NCBI RefSeq assembly: GCF_900460065.1
Contig: NZ_UAVD01000029.1
Span: 606,702 to 670,701 of the forward strand
Direction of reading: 5' to 3'
Length of the DNA: 64,000 bases
Origin: Streptomyces griseus
Lineage (GTDB): Bacteria; Actinomycetota; Actinomycetes; Streptomycetales; Streptomycetaceae
Shown here in pieces: positions 8,624 to 16,404 of this stretch. The notes beneath the pieces were generated by a model. That model was not told the DNA's origin. It was given only the letters and a program-made list of their open reading frames with translations, and ran no database searches. The stretch's first letter is position 1, and every line of letters begins with the position of its first letter. A program made the translations under genes and the position numbers.

Positions 8624-9676
8624 ATGACCCGCATCGCCGCGGTCCACGGGGCTCTGCCGCCCCACCGCCACACCCAGCGCGAGGTCACCGACCTGGTGGC
8701 CCGCACCTGCCTGCCGCCCGGAGCCGACCGCCGTGTCCTGGACCGGCTCCACGAGAACGCCCGGGTCCGCGCCCGGCACACCGTGCTGCCCCTGGACGGC
8801 TACCGCGCACTCGACGGCTTCGGCGCGACCAACGACGTGTTCATCCGCTCCGCCGTGGACCTCGGCGCCCGGGCCGTACGCGGCGCGCTGCGATCGGCGG
8901 GGCTGCGGCCCACCGATGTGGACCTGCTGATGTTCACCTCGGTCACCGGCATCGCCGCCCCCTCCGTCGACGCCCGGCTCGTGACCCGCCTCGGCATGCG
9001 CTCGGACGTCAAGCGGCTGCCCGTCTTCGGGCTGGGCTGCGTCGCCGGAGCGGCCGGGACGGCCCGGCTGCACGACTACCTCCTCGGCCGCCCCGACGAC
9101 GTGGCCGTGCTCCTGTCGGTCGAGCTCTGCTCCCTCACCTTCCAGCGCCACGACGCCTCGCCCGCCAATCTCGTGGCGACCGCGCTGTTCGGCGACGGAG
9201 CGGCCGCCCTGGTCGCCCTCGGCGGGCGGCGGGCCGTCTCCGGCCCCGAGATCGTGGCCACCCGCAGCCGGATGTACCCGGACACCGAGCACGTCATGGG
9301 GTGGGACGTCGGCTCCACCGGGTTCCGCGTCGTCCTCGATCCGGCCGTGCCCGACGTCGTGCGCCAGTACCTCGCCGACGACGTACGGGAGTTCCTCGAC
9401 GAGCACGGACTCAAGCCGAAGGACGTCGCCCACTGGGTGTGCCACCCGGGCGGCCCCAAGGTCCTGGAGGCCGTCACCGAGGTCCTCGATCTGCCCGACG
9501 GCGCGCTCGACGTCACCTGGCGCTCGCTTGCCGACGTCGGCAACCTGTCCTCGTCCTCGGTCCTGCACGTCCTGCGGGACACCATCGAGCAGCGCCGCCC
9601 CGAGCCCGGCACCCCCGGACTGCTGCTGGCCATGGGCCCGGGATTCTGCTGCGAACTGGTGCTGCTGCGCTGGTAG
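8624..9676 (+). CDS. srsA: Type III polyketide synthase, alkylresorcinol synthase SrsA-like
   Basis: 350 aa from the ATG preceded by AGGAGG at a good spacing; an upstream in-frame start lacks a site. Chalcone-synthase fold with the complete triad: Cys in FGLGCVAGA, His in CHPGGPK, Asn in GNLSSSS. GFGPG-like C-terminal loop: MGPGFCCE. In Streptomyces griseus SrsA extends fatty acyl-CoA starters with malonyl- and methylmalonyl-CoA to give alkylresorcinols. The gene order here (type III PKS, Icmt-like methyltransferase, FAD monooxygenase) is the same as srsABC. Products in S. griseus are membrane phenolic lipids reported to raise penicillin resistance. The exact starter length cannot be read from sequence. 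Confidence 0.9.
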   Translation: MTRIAAVHGALPPHRHTQREVTDLVARTCLPPGADRRVLDRLHENARVRARHTVLPLDGYRALDGFGATNDVFIRSAVDLGARAVRGALRSAGLRPTDVDLLMFTSVTGIAAPSVDARLVTRLGMRSDVKRLPVFGLGCVAGAAGTARLHDYLLGRPDDVAVLLSVELCSLTFQRHDASPANLVATALFGDGAAALVALGGRRAVSGPEIVATRSRMYPDTEHVMGWDVGSTGFRVVLDPAVPDVVRQYLADDVREFLDEHGLKPKDVAHWVCHPGGPKVLEAVTEVLDLPDGALDVTWRSLADVGNLSSSSVLHVLRDTIEQRRPEPGTPGLLLAMGPGFCCELVLLRW

Positions 9677-9689
9677 GAAGGAGAGACCC

Positions 9690-10223
9690 ATGACCTCGAC
9701 CTGGTACACCCTCCTGGTGCTGGCCGTCGCGGCCGAGCGCCTCGCCGAACTCGTCGTGGCCCGCCGCAACACCCGCTGGAGCCTCGCCCGGGGCGGCGTC
9801 GAATCGGGCCGCGGGCACTATCCGGCGATGGTCGCGCTCCACACCGGGCTCCTGCTCGGCTGCCTGGCGGAGGTCCGGTTCGCCGAACGGCCCTTCCCGG
9901 CCGTGCTCGGCTGGACGATGGCCGGCGTCGTCGTCGCCTCGCAGGCGCTGCGCTGGTGGTGCATCCGCACGCTCGGCCCCCGCTGGAACACCCGGGTCAT
10001 CGTCGTCCCCGGCCTGCCCCGGGTCACCGGCGGCCCCTACCGGTGGCTGAGCCACCCCAACTACGTCGCCGTCGCCGCCGAAGGCATCGCGCTGCCCCTG
10101 GTCCACGGGGCCTGGGTGACCGCCCTCGTCTTCACCGCCCTCAACGCCGCGCTCATGGTGGTGCGGATCCGCTGCGAGGACGGGGCGCTCGCCCGCCTCC
10201 CGGCCGCGGACGCGCCCGCGTGA
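9690..10223 (+). CDS. srsB: Membrane methyltransferase, isoprenylcysteine carboxyl methyltransferase type (SrsB-like)
   Basis: 177 aa, with GGAAGGAGAG before the ATG and 13 bp after srsA. It has about four to five membrane segments. The C-terminal half carries the Icmt/PEMT signature: LGPRWNTRVIVVPGLPRVTGGPYRWLSHPNYVAV, including GPYRxxxHPNY, which forms the S-adenosylmethionine site. In S. griseus SrsB O-methylates the alkylresorcinol to a methyl ether. The stop overlaps the srsC start as GTGA, so the two are translationally coupled. Confidence 0.87.
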   Translation: MTSTWYTLLVLAVAAERLAELVVARRNTRWSLARGGVESGRGHYPAMVALHTGLLLGCLAEVRFAERPFPAVLGWTMAGVVVASQALRWWCIRTLGPRWNTRVIVVPGLPRVTGGPYRWLSHPNYVAVAAEGIALPLVHGAWVTALVFTALNAALMVVRIRCEDGALARLPAADAPA

Positions 10224-11236
10224 TCGACGTCCTGGTCGTCGGCGGCGGACCGGCCGGACTGGCCGCCGCGATCCGCGCCGCCGCGACAGGCCTGGAAGCG
10301 GTGGTGGTCGAGCCGCGCACCAGCCCCGTGGACAAGGCCTGCGGCGAGGGCATCATGCCCGGCGGTGTCGCGGCCCTGCGTGACCTCGGCGTGCGGGTGA
10401 GGGGCCGTGAACTGCGCGGCATCCGCTACACCGACGGCCGGCGCAGCGCGGAGGCGGCCTTCCGGGGCGACCCCGGCGCGGGCGTCCGCCGCACCGAACT
10501 CCACACCGCCCTGCACGAGCGGGCCGCCGCCCTCGGCGTCCGCGTCGTCGCCGCGAAGGCGGGGGAGGTCCGGCAGGACGAGCACACCGTCACCGCCGCC
10601 GGACTCACCGCGCGCTGGCTCGTCGCCGCCGACGGGCTGCACTCGCCGCTGCGCCGCTCCCTGGGCCTCGACCGGCCCGTCGCCGGACCCGGGCGCTACG
10701 GCCTGCGCCGCCACTACCCGCTCGCCCCCTGGACGGACCACGTCGAGGTGCACTGGTCCCGGCACGGCGAGGCGTACGTGACCCCGGTCGGCGAGCACCT
10801 GGTGGGGGTGGCCGTCCTGAGCCGGGACCGCCACCCCTACGACCGGCATCTGGCCGCCTTCCCCGCCCTCGCGGCCCGGCTCGCGGACAGCGCGGGCGCC
10901 ACCCCCGTGCGCGGGGCCGGGCCGCTGCGGCAGCGCGCGCGGGGCCTGAGGGCCGGGCGCGTCCTCCTGGCCGGCGACGCCGCGGGCTACGTGGACGCCC
11001 TGACCGGGGAGGGCATCGCCCTCGCCGTCGCCACCGCGACGGCCGCCGTCGACTGCCTGAGGGCCGGGCGGCCCGAGGACTACCCCCGGCGGTGGACCCG
11101 GGCCACCCGGCGCCACCGGCTGCTCACCGCCGCCCTGCTGGGCGCCGCGGGCCACCCGTCGTCCCGGCGGCTGATCGTCTCCGCCGCCCACCGGGCGCCC
11201 GTCCTCTTCCGCACCGCGGTCCACGCGCTCCAGTGA
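10220..11236 (+). CDS. srsC: FAD-dependent monooxygenase/hydroxylase (SrsC-like)
   Basis: 338 aa from a GTG that overlaps the srsB stop. The GTG is chosen because the Rossmann motif VLVVGGGPAGLAAAIRAA begins at residue 4; the longer open frame upstream is not coding. It also has the second FAD motif RVLLAGDAAGYVDALTGEGIALAVA and a middle GADGLHSPLRR-like motif (AADGLHSPLRR). It belongs to the p-hydroxybenzoate hydroxylase / geranylgeranyl reductase superfamily. In S. griseus SrsC hydroxylates the methylated alkylresorcinol, leading to quinone-type products. It is the last gene of the srs operon. Confidence 0.87.
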   Translation: MIDVLVVGGGPAGLAAAIRAAATGLEAVVVEPRTSPVDKACGEGIMPGGVAALRDLGVRVRGRELRGIRYTDGRRSAEAAFRGDPGAGVRRTELHTALHERAAALGVRVVAAKAGEVRQDEHTVTAAGLTARWLVAADGLHSPLRRSLGLDRPVAGPGRYGLRRHYPLAPWTDHVEVHWSRHGEAYVTPVGEHLVGVAVLSRDRHPYDRHLAAFPALAARLADSAGATPVRGAGPLRQRARGLRAGRVLLAGDAAGYVDALTGEGIALAVATATAAVDCLRAGRPEDYPRRWTRATRRHRLLTAALLGAAGHPSSRRLIVSAAHRAPVLFRTAVHALQ

Positions 11237-11295
11237 ATCGGGGCGCATCCGGGCCGCCGATCGTCCGAATGGCGGGGCTCCTGGTTCCGGCATAA

Positions 11296-11333
11296 CGTCG
11301 GTCGGGTGAGCGTCCGCGTTCATCCGACCGACG
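11296..11333. promoter_or_regulatory. Long palindrome before the MFS transporter gene
   Basis: CGTCGGTCGGGTGA (11296-11309) pairs with TCATCCGACCGACG (11320-11333), with one G-T pair, around a 10-nt loop. It lies 58 bp before the transporter ATG and just downstream of CATAAC, a possible -10. It could be an operator for an unseen repressor, a 5' leader hairpin, or the srs operon terminator. Confidence 0.45.
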
Positions 11334-11391
11334 CAGAGACCGGCTGCCCCCACCGGGCGCACTGCCCTCGGCACGAGAGACGACTTCCACT

Positions 11392-13053
11392 ATGACGGGC
11401 TCCCGAGCGACCCCCGCGGACACGGCGAAGTCAACCGACCGGCACCACGGCGGACTGGCCCTCCTGGTCATCGCCTCGTGCCAGCTGATGGTGGTGCTCG
11501 ACGTCACCATCGTCAACATCGCCCTTCCGCACATGCAGAAGGACCTGGGGTTCTCCACCGAGAACCTGTCCTGGGTCGTCAACGCGTACACCCTGACGTT
11601 CGGCGGCCTGCTGCTGCTCGGCGGACGCCTCGGCGACATCCTCGGCCGCCGCCGGGTCTTCATCTTCGGTGTGCTCCTCTTCGTCTTCGCCTCGCTGCTC
11701 GGCGGACTCTCCCAGGAGGGCTGGCAACTGCTGGCCGCCCGCTCCCTCCAGGGCGTCGGCGGCGCCATCGCCTCGCCGACCGCGCTGTCGCTGATCACCA
11801 CCACCTTCCGCGAGGGCCCCGAACGCAACCGCGCGTTCGGGGTGTTCGCGGCCGTCTCGGCGGGCGGCAGCGCGATCGGGCTGCTGGCCGGCGGCGTACT
11901 GGTGGAGTGGCTCGACTGGCGCTGGGTGCTGTTCGTCAACGTTCCCATCGGTCTGCTGATCGCCCTCGCGGCCCCTCGCTACATCCCCGAGTCCGAACGC
12001 CGCCCCGGCCACTTCGACGTGGCGGGCGCCCTCACCTCCACGGCCGGCATGGTGCTGCTGGTCTACGGTTTCATCCGCGCTTCCGAGGAGGGGTGGACCG
12101 ACCCGGTCACCCTCGGATCGTTCGGCGCCGCCGTGGTGCTCCTCGGCGTGTTCATCGCCATCGAGAGCCGCTCCAGACAGCCCATCACCCCGCTGGCGCT
12201 GTTCCGCGACCGCAACCGGGCCGGCACCTACACGATCATGCTGTGCCTCTCCGCGGCCATCTTCGGGATGTTCTTCTTCCTGACCCTCTTCGTCCAGGAC
12301 GTCCTCGACTTCAGCCCGCTGCGGGCCGGGCTCGCCTTCCTGCCGGTGAGCGTCGTCATCGCGATCAGCGCGGGCATGGCATCCCAACTGCTGCCGCGGT
12401 GGGGGCCCAAACCCTTCATGGTGGTGGGCGCGCTCCTGGCCGCCGCCGGGCTGGGCTGGCTCACGCTGACCGACGTCCACAGCTCCTACCTGGGCTCGAT
12501 CCTCGGCCCGATGCTCGTGTTCGGCTTCGGCATGGGCATGCAGTTCGTGTCGCTGACCCTGATGGCGGTCTCGGGCATCGCCCCGAAGGAGGCCGGCGCC
12601 GCCTCCGGCACCCTCAACGCCTCCCAGCAGGTCGGCGGGTCCCTGGGGCTGTCGATCCTGGTCACGACGTTCGGCACGGCCAGCCGCAACGAGGCGACCG
12701 ACCAGGCCCCGCGGTTCCTCCGGGAGGCCACCCCCGCCCAGCTCCAGGAGTTCCGCACGACCGGACAGCTCCCGGGCCCCTGGGGCGACCAGGTCCTCAC
12801 CTCGGGCGTCTCCAGCGCCTTCGTCGTGGCCGCCTGCTTCGCGGTGCTCGCCGCCCTGGTCGCCCTGTTCGTCATCCAGGTCAGGCCCGCCGACCTGGCC
12901 CGCCTCCAGGGCGGCGCGACACCGCTCGCCGGGGCGGGGACGGACGACCCCGCACCGGACGGGACCCGGTCCGGCGGCACGGACGCCGCACGGCCCGACA
13001 CCGACGAACCGGGGCCCGGCCCGGACGCCGAGCGCCCCGCGAAGGAGAACTGA
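11392..13053 (+). CDS. DHA2-family (EmrB/QacA type) MFS drug exporter, 14 TM
   Basis: 553 aa. Hydrophobicity fits fourteen membrane helices between about residues 20 and 510, followed by a hydrophilic Asp/Pro-rich tail of about 45 residues. Family motifs seen: LDVTIVNIALPHMQ (motif D1, helix 1), GGRLGDILGRRRVF (motif A, loop 2-3), and the helix-5 motif with GGSAIGLLAGGVL. It exports hydrophobic toxic compounds or antibiotics by proton antiport. It shares a short 3-bp gap with the next VOC-family gene, suggesting a two-gene resistance operon. A palindrome sits in its leader. Exporting the adjacent srs phenolic lipids is possible but unproven. Confidence 0.9.
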   Translation: MTGSRATPADTAKSTDRHHGGLALLVIASCQLMVVLDVTIVNIALPHMQKDLGFSTENLSWVVNAYTLTFGGLLLLGGRLGDILGRRRVFIFGVLLFVFASLLGGLSQEGWQLLAARSLQGVGGAIASPTALSLITTTFREGPERNRAFGVFAAVSAGGSAIGLLAGGVLVEWLDWRWVLFVNVPIGLLIALAAPRYIPESERRPGHFDVAGALTSTAGMVLLVYGFIRASEEGWTDPVTLGSFGAAVVLLGVFIAIESRSRQPITPLALFRDRNRAGTYTIMLCLSAAIFGMFFFLTLFVQDVLDFSPLRAGLAFLPVSVVIAISAGMASQLLPRWGPKPFMVVGALLAAAGLGWLTLTDVHSSYLGSILGPMLVFGFGMGMQFVSLTLMAVSGIAPKEAGAASGTLNASQQVGGSLGLSILVTTFGTASRNEATDQAPRFLREATPAQLQEFRTTGQLPGPWGDQVLTSGVSSAFVVAACFAVLAALVALFVIQVRPADLARLQGGATPLAGAGTDDPAPDGTRSGGTDAARPDTDEPGPGPDAERPAKEN

Positions 13054-13056
13054 CCC

Positions 13057-13512
13057 ATGGACTGGACCCTCGAAGTGATCGTGCTGCCCGTGACCGACGT
13101 CGACCGGGCCCGGGACTTCTACCGGGACAAGCTCGGCTTCCACGTGGACATCGACGGCGAGGTGATGCCGGGCGCCCGTGTGGTCCAGCTGACGCCCCCC
13201 GGATCGGGCTGTTCGATCGCCCTCACCGAAGGCCTGCCCAACCCGACCGGGACCCCGCGGCCCGGCACGTACCACGGTCTCCAGCTCTGCGTCACCGACA
13301 TCGACGCCGCACACGCCGAGCTCGTCGGCCGGGGGGTCGAGGTCTCCGAGCCGCAGCGGTTCACCCCCGAGGACGGGGCGACCTTCATGTACTTCACCGA
13401 CCCCGACGGCAACGGCTGGGCGGTGCAGGAGTACCGCCGCCGGAGGGCCGAACCCCTGCACAAGGTCCTCGCCGACCTGGCCGCGAGCGACACGGGGGAC
13501 ACGGTGGGGTGA
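13057..13512 (+). CDS. VOC (glyoxalase/bleomycin-resistance fold) family protein
   Basis: 151 aa. It has two betaalphabetabetabeta modules: LEVIVLPVTDVDRARDFYRDKLGF at the start and YHGLQLCVTDIDAAHAELVGRGV after the middle. FYxDxLGF and the final FTDPDGNGWAVQEY are typical of VOC proteins. Candidate metal ligands are the His of YHGLQL and Glu of VQEY. Members include glyoxalases, dioxygenases and drug-binding resistance proteins; the substrate cannot be assigned. GAAGGAGA precedes the ATG and overlaps the end of the MFS gene, so the two are co-expressed. Confidence 0.85.
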   Translation: MDWTLEVIVLPVTDVDRARDFYRDKLGFHVDIDGEVMPGARVVQLTPPGSGCSIALTEGLPNPTGTPRPGTYHGLQLCVTDIDAAHAELVGRGVEVSEPQRFTPEDGATFMYFTDPDGNGWAVQEYRRRRAEPLHKVLADLAASDTGDTVG

Positions 13513-13606
13513 ACCGGATGCGGAGGTGGATCGCGCCGTGTCCGGTCCATCAGAATGCTCCCCGTATCGAGTGCAGAGATCCATCAGCGCAAGGGAGCGG
13601 CATCCA

Positions 13607-14005
13607 ATGGGCGCCAACGCAGACATGGTGGCCTTCGTCCTGGCGCGGCTCGCCGACGAGGAACACGTCGCACTGGCCGCCGGCGGGGACCGATGGCGGT
13701 GCCCGGCCGATGTGCCGGGCGAGGTCCACGACCGCACCGGCGGGGTGGCGTTCACGGTGCGCGGCCGGGGCTTCGACGAGCACATCGCGCTCCAGGACCC
13801 CGCGCGGACCCTGGAGCGCATCGAGACGAACCGGGTGATGCTCGGCGAGTACGTCGAGGTGGCCGACCTGGACACCGACCGCCCGGCCGAGGACTTCCGC
13901 TCCGGCCGTGCGGTGGGCCTCGGCTTCGCCGTACGCCAACTGGCCGCCGAGTACGCGGGACACCCCGACTACCAGGCCCGCTGGCTGCCCCGGTTCATCC
14001 AGTAG
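13607..14005 (+). CDS. Small soluble protein, DUF6221-like
   Basis: 132 aa from the ATG preceded by AAGGGAG. The N-terminal half (MVAFVLARLADEEHVALAA, then W-rich) and the block DPARTLERIETNRVML resemble the actinobacterial DUF6221 family, in which a header like this is followed by 'DPARVLAEVEAKRRIL'. The end carries a Leu/Tyr/His-rich segment, AVRQLAAEYAGHPDYQARWLP. No catalytic motif, signal peptide or membrane segment is seen. Function unknown. Family assignment is from memory of the conserved core. It stands alone between the VOC gene and the GTPase operon. Confidence 0.65.
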   Translation: MGANADMVAFVLARLADEEHVALAAGGDRWRCPADVPGEVHDRTGGVAFTVRGRGFDEHIALQDPARTLERIETNRVMLGEYVEVADLDTDRPAEDFRSGRAVGLGFAVRQLAAEYAGHPDYQARWLPRFIQ

Positions 14006-14107
14006 CACCCATGGCTCCGGGCCGTTCGCGAATTCCGTAAGTGCCGGTGCGTCAGGGCCAGTTGATCGATACCCTCTCCCCATCGGCCTACCGGGGGAGC
14101 TGCGAGC

Positions 14108-14971
14108 GTGCCCGACGTCTGGGAGAACACCCGATCACGGTGGGAGAGCGTCCGGCACGCGGTGGACGGCGGTCCGGCGGCCGGGGTCGTCGCGGCCACC
14201 CTGCACGGACGGCCCGGCCTCTCGGTCAACCCCATCGCTGTCACCGGCGAGGCGGGGGTGGGCAAGAGCGTCCTGTACGACGCGCTGACGCAGTCCATCC
14301 GCACCGGTGACCATGACAGCTCCCGCAGCCCCGACATCGAGAAGCACGCCACGGTCCTGCGGTTCGGCAGCCGCCGCACCCGGGCCGCCGTCACCGTCAT
14401 CCCCGGGCAGCTGTCCACCCAGCGGGAGAAGGCCCTCCAGGACACGATGCGGGGCGACGCCTCCCCGCACGGCATCGTCCACGTCGTCGCGTGGGGGCAC
14501 AACAGGATCTGGCAGCGCGCCTCCCAGCGTGACGTCCACGCGGCGCTCGCCGCCGACGGCGACGTCGACCAGGAAGCCGTGCGGAACTGGCACCGCCGCA
14601 AGGAGGTCGCCGACTTCCGTCTCCTGGTCGACGAGATCATCGAGGGGCAGGCGGCCCAACGGCTGCGATGGCTGATCGTCGCCGTCTCCAAGTGCGATCT
14701 GTACTGGGACCGGCTGGACGAGGCACGCGACTACTACATCCCGGGGCAGGCCCCCCGGGAGTCCCCGTTCGCCCTGCTCATGCGTGACCTGGAGAACGAG
14801 ACGTCGCTCCGCCTGTCCGTCCTCCCGATGGTGTCCCGGCTCATGCGCCACCAGTACCTCCCGGGGCTGCCCCTGGGCACCTCGCAACTGGACGACGCGC
14901 AGATAGGCGCGTTGCGCACCTATTTCGGCCAGGAACTCCATTCGTTCATCACGCAGCGGAACGGGCACTGA
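14108..14971 (+). CDS. Small GTPase-like P-loop protein, first gene of a membrane-protein operon
   Basis: 287 aa from a GTG preceded by GGGGGAG. The Walker A motif is GEAGVGKS (residues about 47-54). A guanine-specificity motif of the NKxD type is SKCD (after LIVAVSK). The expected G3 motif DxxG is degenerate: the strand reads AVTVIPGQLS, where an Asp would precede PGQ. The middle reads GIVHVVAWGHNRIW, as in Ras-like folds. C-terminal residues about 215-287 are helical. No membrane segment. It is one base away from a small membrane protein, which itself overlaps a second one. This suggests a GTP-controlled complex at the membrane. I do not recognise a named family. Confidence 0.65.
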   Translation: MPDVWENTRSRWESVRHAVDGGPAAGVVAATLHGRPGLSVNPIAVTGEAGVGKSVLYDALTQSIRTGDHDSSRSPDIEKHATVLRFGSRRTRAAVTVIPGQLSTQREKALQDTMRGDASPHGIVHVVAWGHNRIWQRASQRDVHAALAADGDVDQEAVRNWHRRKEVADFRLLVDEIIEGQAAQRLRWLIVAVSKCDLYWDRLDEARDYYIPGQAPRESPFALLMRDLENETSLRLSVLPMVSRLMRHQYLPGLPLGTSQLDDAQIGALRTYFGQELHSFITQRNGH

Positions 14972-14972
14972 C

Positions 14973-15413
14973 ATGGCCGCGATCGAGGACGGAGCGGCGT
15001 TCCTGCGGACGCTGGCGGACGCGGAACGCCGGCTGGCGGGCGTCCAGGCCCTGGGTGCGCGGCGGCGTCGGGTGCGCCGGCCCCGGATCGCGTCGGCCTC
15101 CCTCGCGGCGTTGATCCCGGGGATCCTCGCCGTCGCCGCCGTGGCGGGCGGCGGTCCCGGGAGCCTGCTCGTCGCGGTCGGCCTGTCCGTGGCCGCGCTC
15201 TCGCTCGCGGCGTGCGTCACCCTGCTGCTGAGGATCGAACGGCCGCTGAAGCGCCGGTTCGTGGCGGAGGAACAGGCCATGATCGAGGAGGTGAACCGGA
15301 TGCGCGAGCTGTTCACCCATATCGCGGAGCGGGACCGGTGGGAGGAACGGCTGAAGCGGTCGGTCCGCGAACGGCTCTCCCGCTTTCCCGTGGACGGGGG
15401 GTCTCTCCGGTGA
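14973..15413 (+). CDS. Small membrane protein with two TM segments and a C-terminal coiled coil
   Basis: 146 aa. An N-terminal charged helix (residues about 1-40, rich in Arg) leads into two hydrophobic segments (about 42-62 and 66-85, separated by GGG). A charged helical region follows (about 88-137: RFVAEEQAMIEEVNRMRELF ...) that should form a coiled coil in the cytoplasm. No enzyme motif. Starts one base after the GTPase stop and overlaps the next gene start, so it is part of the three-gene unit. A likely role is membrane anchor or effector of the GTPase-like protein (inference from context only). Confidence 0.65.
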   Translation: MAAIEDGAAFLRTLADAERRLAGVQALGARRRRVRRPRIASASLAALIPGILAVAAVAGGGPGSLLVAVGLSVAALSLAACVTLLLRIERPLKRRFVAEEQAMIEEVNRMRELFTHIAERDRWEERLKRSVRERLSRFPVDGGSLR

Positions 15414-15727
15414 TCCGACGATTCGCGGCCGCCTTCGGCCGGGTGGCCTTCCCCTCGGCCCTGTTCACCGCGGCCGGATACGTACTGGCCACGCGGACGC
15501 CGGGGCCGTACCAGCGGCTGTTCGAGGACCAGTGGGACGCCATCCTTACCGGGGCCGCCGTCACCATGTGCGGGGTGCTGGCCTCGGCCTACGGTGTGCG
15601 GCTGTGCTTCAGCGTGCTCGGCGGATTCCAGCCCGACAACGTGCGGCGGGGCGTGCTGGCCCTGGTCGCCGGAGTGCTCGTCGGCGGTGTGGGCCTGTCG
15701 CTGCTCTGGCGGCTGCTGGCGCTCTGA
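15410..15727 (+). CDS. Small membrane protein, three TM segments
   Basis: 105 aa from a GTG that overlaps the previous stop as GTGA; the longer in-frame extension upstream is a shadow of the previous gene. Three hydrophobic segments are visible: about residues 8-27, 45-68 and 80-103. There is no signal cleavage site, no charged functional motif and no recognised family. It is the last gene of the GTPase operon. It may form a complex with the coiled-coil membrane protein. Confidence 0.6.
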   Translation: MIRRFAAAFGRVAFPSALFTAAGYVLATRTPGPYQRLFEDQWDAILTGAAVTMCGVLASAYGVRLCFSVLGGFQPDNVRRGVLALVAGVLVGGVGLSLLWRLLAL

Positions 15728-15755
15728 AGGGTGCGCGGCGCGCCGGAAGCCCGTA

Positions 15756-15773
15756 ACTTACTGTGCGGTAAGT
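15756..15773. promoter_or_regulatory. Short palindromic operator candidate before the DoxX-like gene
   Basis: ACTTAC-N6-GTAAGT is a perfect 6-bp-arm inverted repeat lying 20 bp before the ATG of the DoxX-like gene. Length and layout fit a TetR-family operator. No regulator gene is adjacent. Confidence 0.4.
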
Positions 15774-15793
15774 CCCGCTGCCGAAGGAGACGC

Positions 15794-16171
15794 ATGTCCC
15801 GCCAGAGGCGTTCCGCCGTCCTGCTCGCCGCGTTCATGGGCGGAGCCGGAGTCCTGCACTTCGCCGCCCCGAAGGTCTTCGACGACACCGTTCCCCGGAT
15901 GCTGCCCGGGCAGCCCCGCACGTGGACGTACGCCAGCGGGGTGGTCGAACTCGCCCTGGCCGCCGGCCTCGCCCACCCCGGGACCCGGGCGGTCGCCGCC
16001 CGGGCCACCGCGGGCTTCTTCGTCGGTGTGTTTCCGGCCAATGTGCAGATGGCCGTCGACTGGCGCCACCGGCCCCGTCCGCAGCGGATCGCGGCCTGGG
16101 CCCGACTGCCCCTCCAGGCGCCGCTGGTCCTGTGGGCGCGGGGTGTCGCCCGGGGTGCCGACGGCCCCTGA
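15794..16171 (+). CDS. DoxX-like small membrane protein
   Basis: 125 aa from the ATG with GAAGGAGA upstream. Four hydrophobic segments fit the DoxX/DoxD-like fold: AVLLAAFMGGAGVLHFAAPKVFD, then TYASGVVELALAAGLA, then ATAGFFVGVFPANVQMAVDW, then LQAPLVLWARGVA. The HFAAPKxFDxxVP and ASGVVELxLAAGL elements are typical of this actinobacterial subfamily. DoxX proteins are linked to respiratory or redox membrane functions, but this one's role is unknown. The palindrome just upstream suggests repressor control. Confidence 0.8.
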   Translation: MSRQRRSAVLLAAFMGGAGVLHFAAPKVFDDTVPRMLPGQPRTWTYASGVVELALAAGLAHPGTRAVAARATAGFFVGVFPANVQMAVDWRHRPRPQRIAAWARLPLQAPLVLWARGVARGADGP

Positions 16172-16300
16172 ACGGACCGTAGTCGGTGTGGTACGAGCCG
16201 GTGACCGTGAAGGTGATCCACAGCAAAATGGCGTTGCTCTCTGGTGAGGAGTGATCCCGCCGTGTAGCGTCGCCGACAGATGTCGTGGTTCGCAGTACCT

Positions 16301-16323
16301 GCCCGCGCCTGGCGCGGGCGTTT
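16301..16323 (+). promoter_or_regulatory. Hairpin with T-run in the cold-shock gene leader
   Basis: GCCCGCGC-CTG-GCGCGGGC followed by GTTTT lies about 80 bp before the cold-shock ATG. It looks like an intrinsic terminator placed inside a long 5' leader and could act as an attenuator or a cold-responsive RNA element. It could instead end transcripts arriving from the DoxX-like gene. Confidence 0.5.
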
Positions 16324-16404
16324 TGCTGTGCAGTGCCTGAGAACCAGGGCGATCACCTCCGGGTCCGCGCGGTGCGGATCCGTTTACTGCTGAGAGGTAC
16401 GGGC

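Noticed and set aside
13526..13606. Longer N-terminus for the DUF6221-like protein
   Set aside because: The extra 27 residues are unlike the family, and the inner ATG has AAGGGAG at good spacing.
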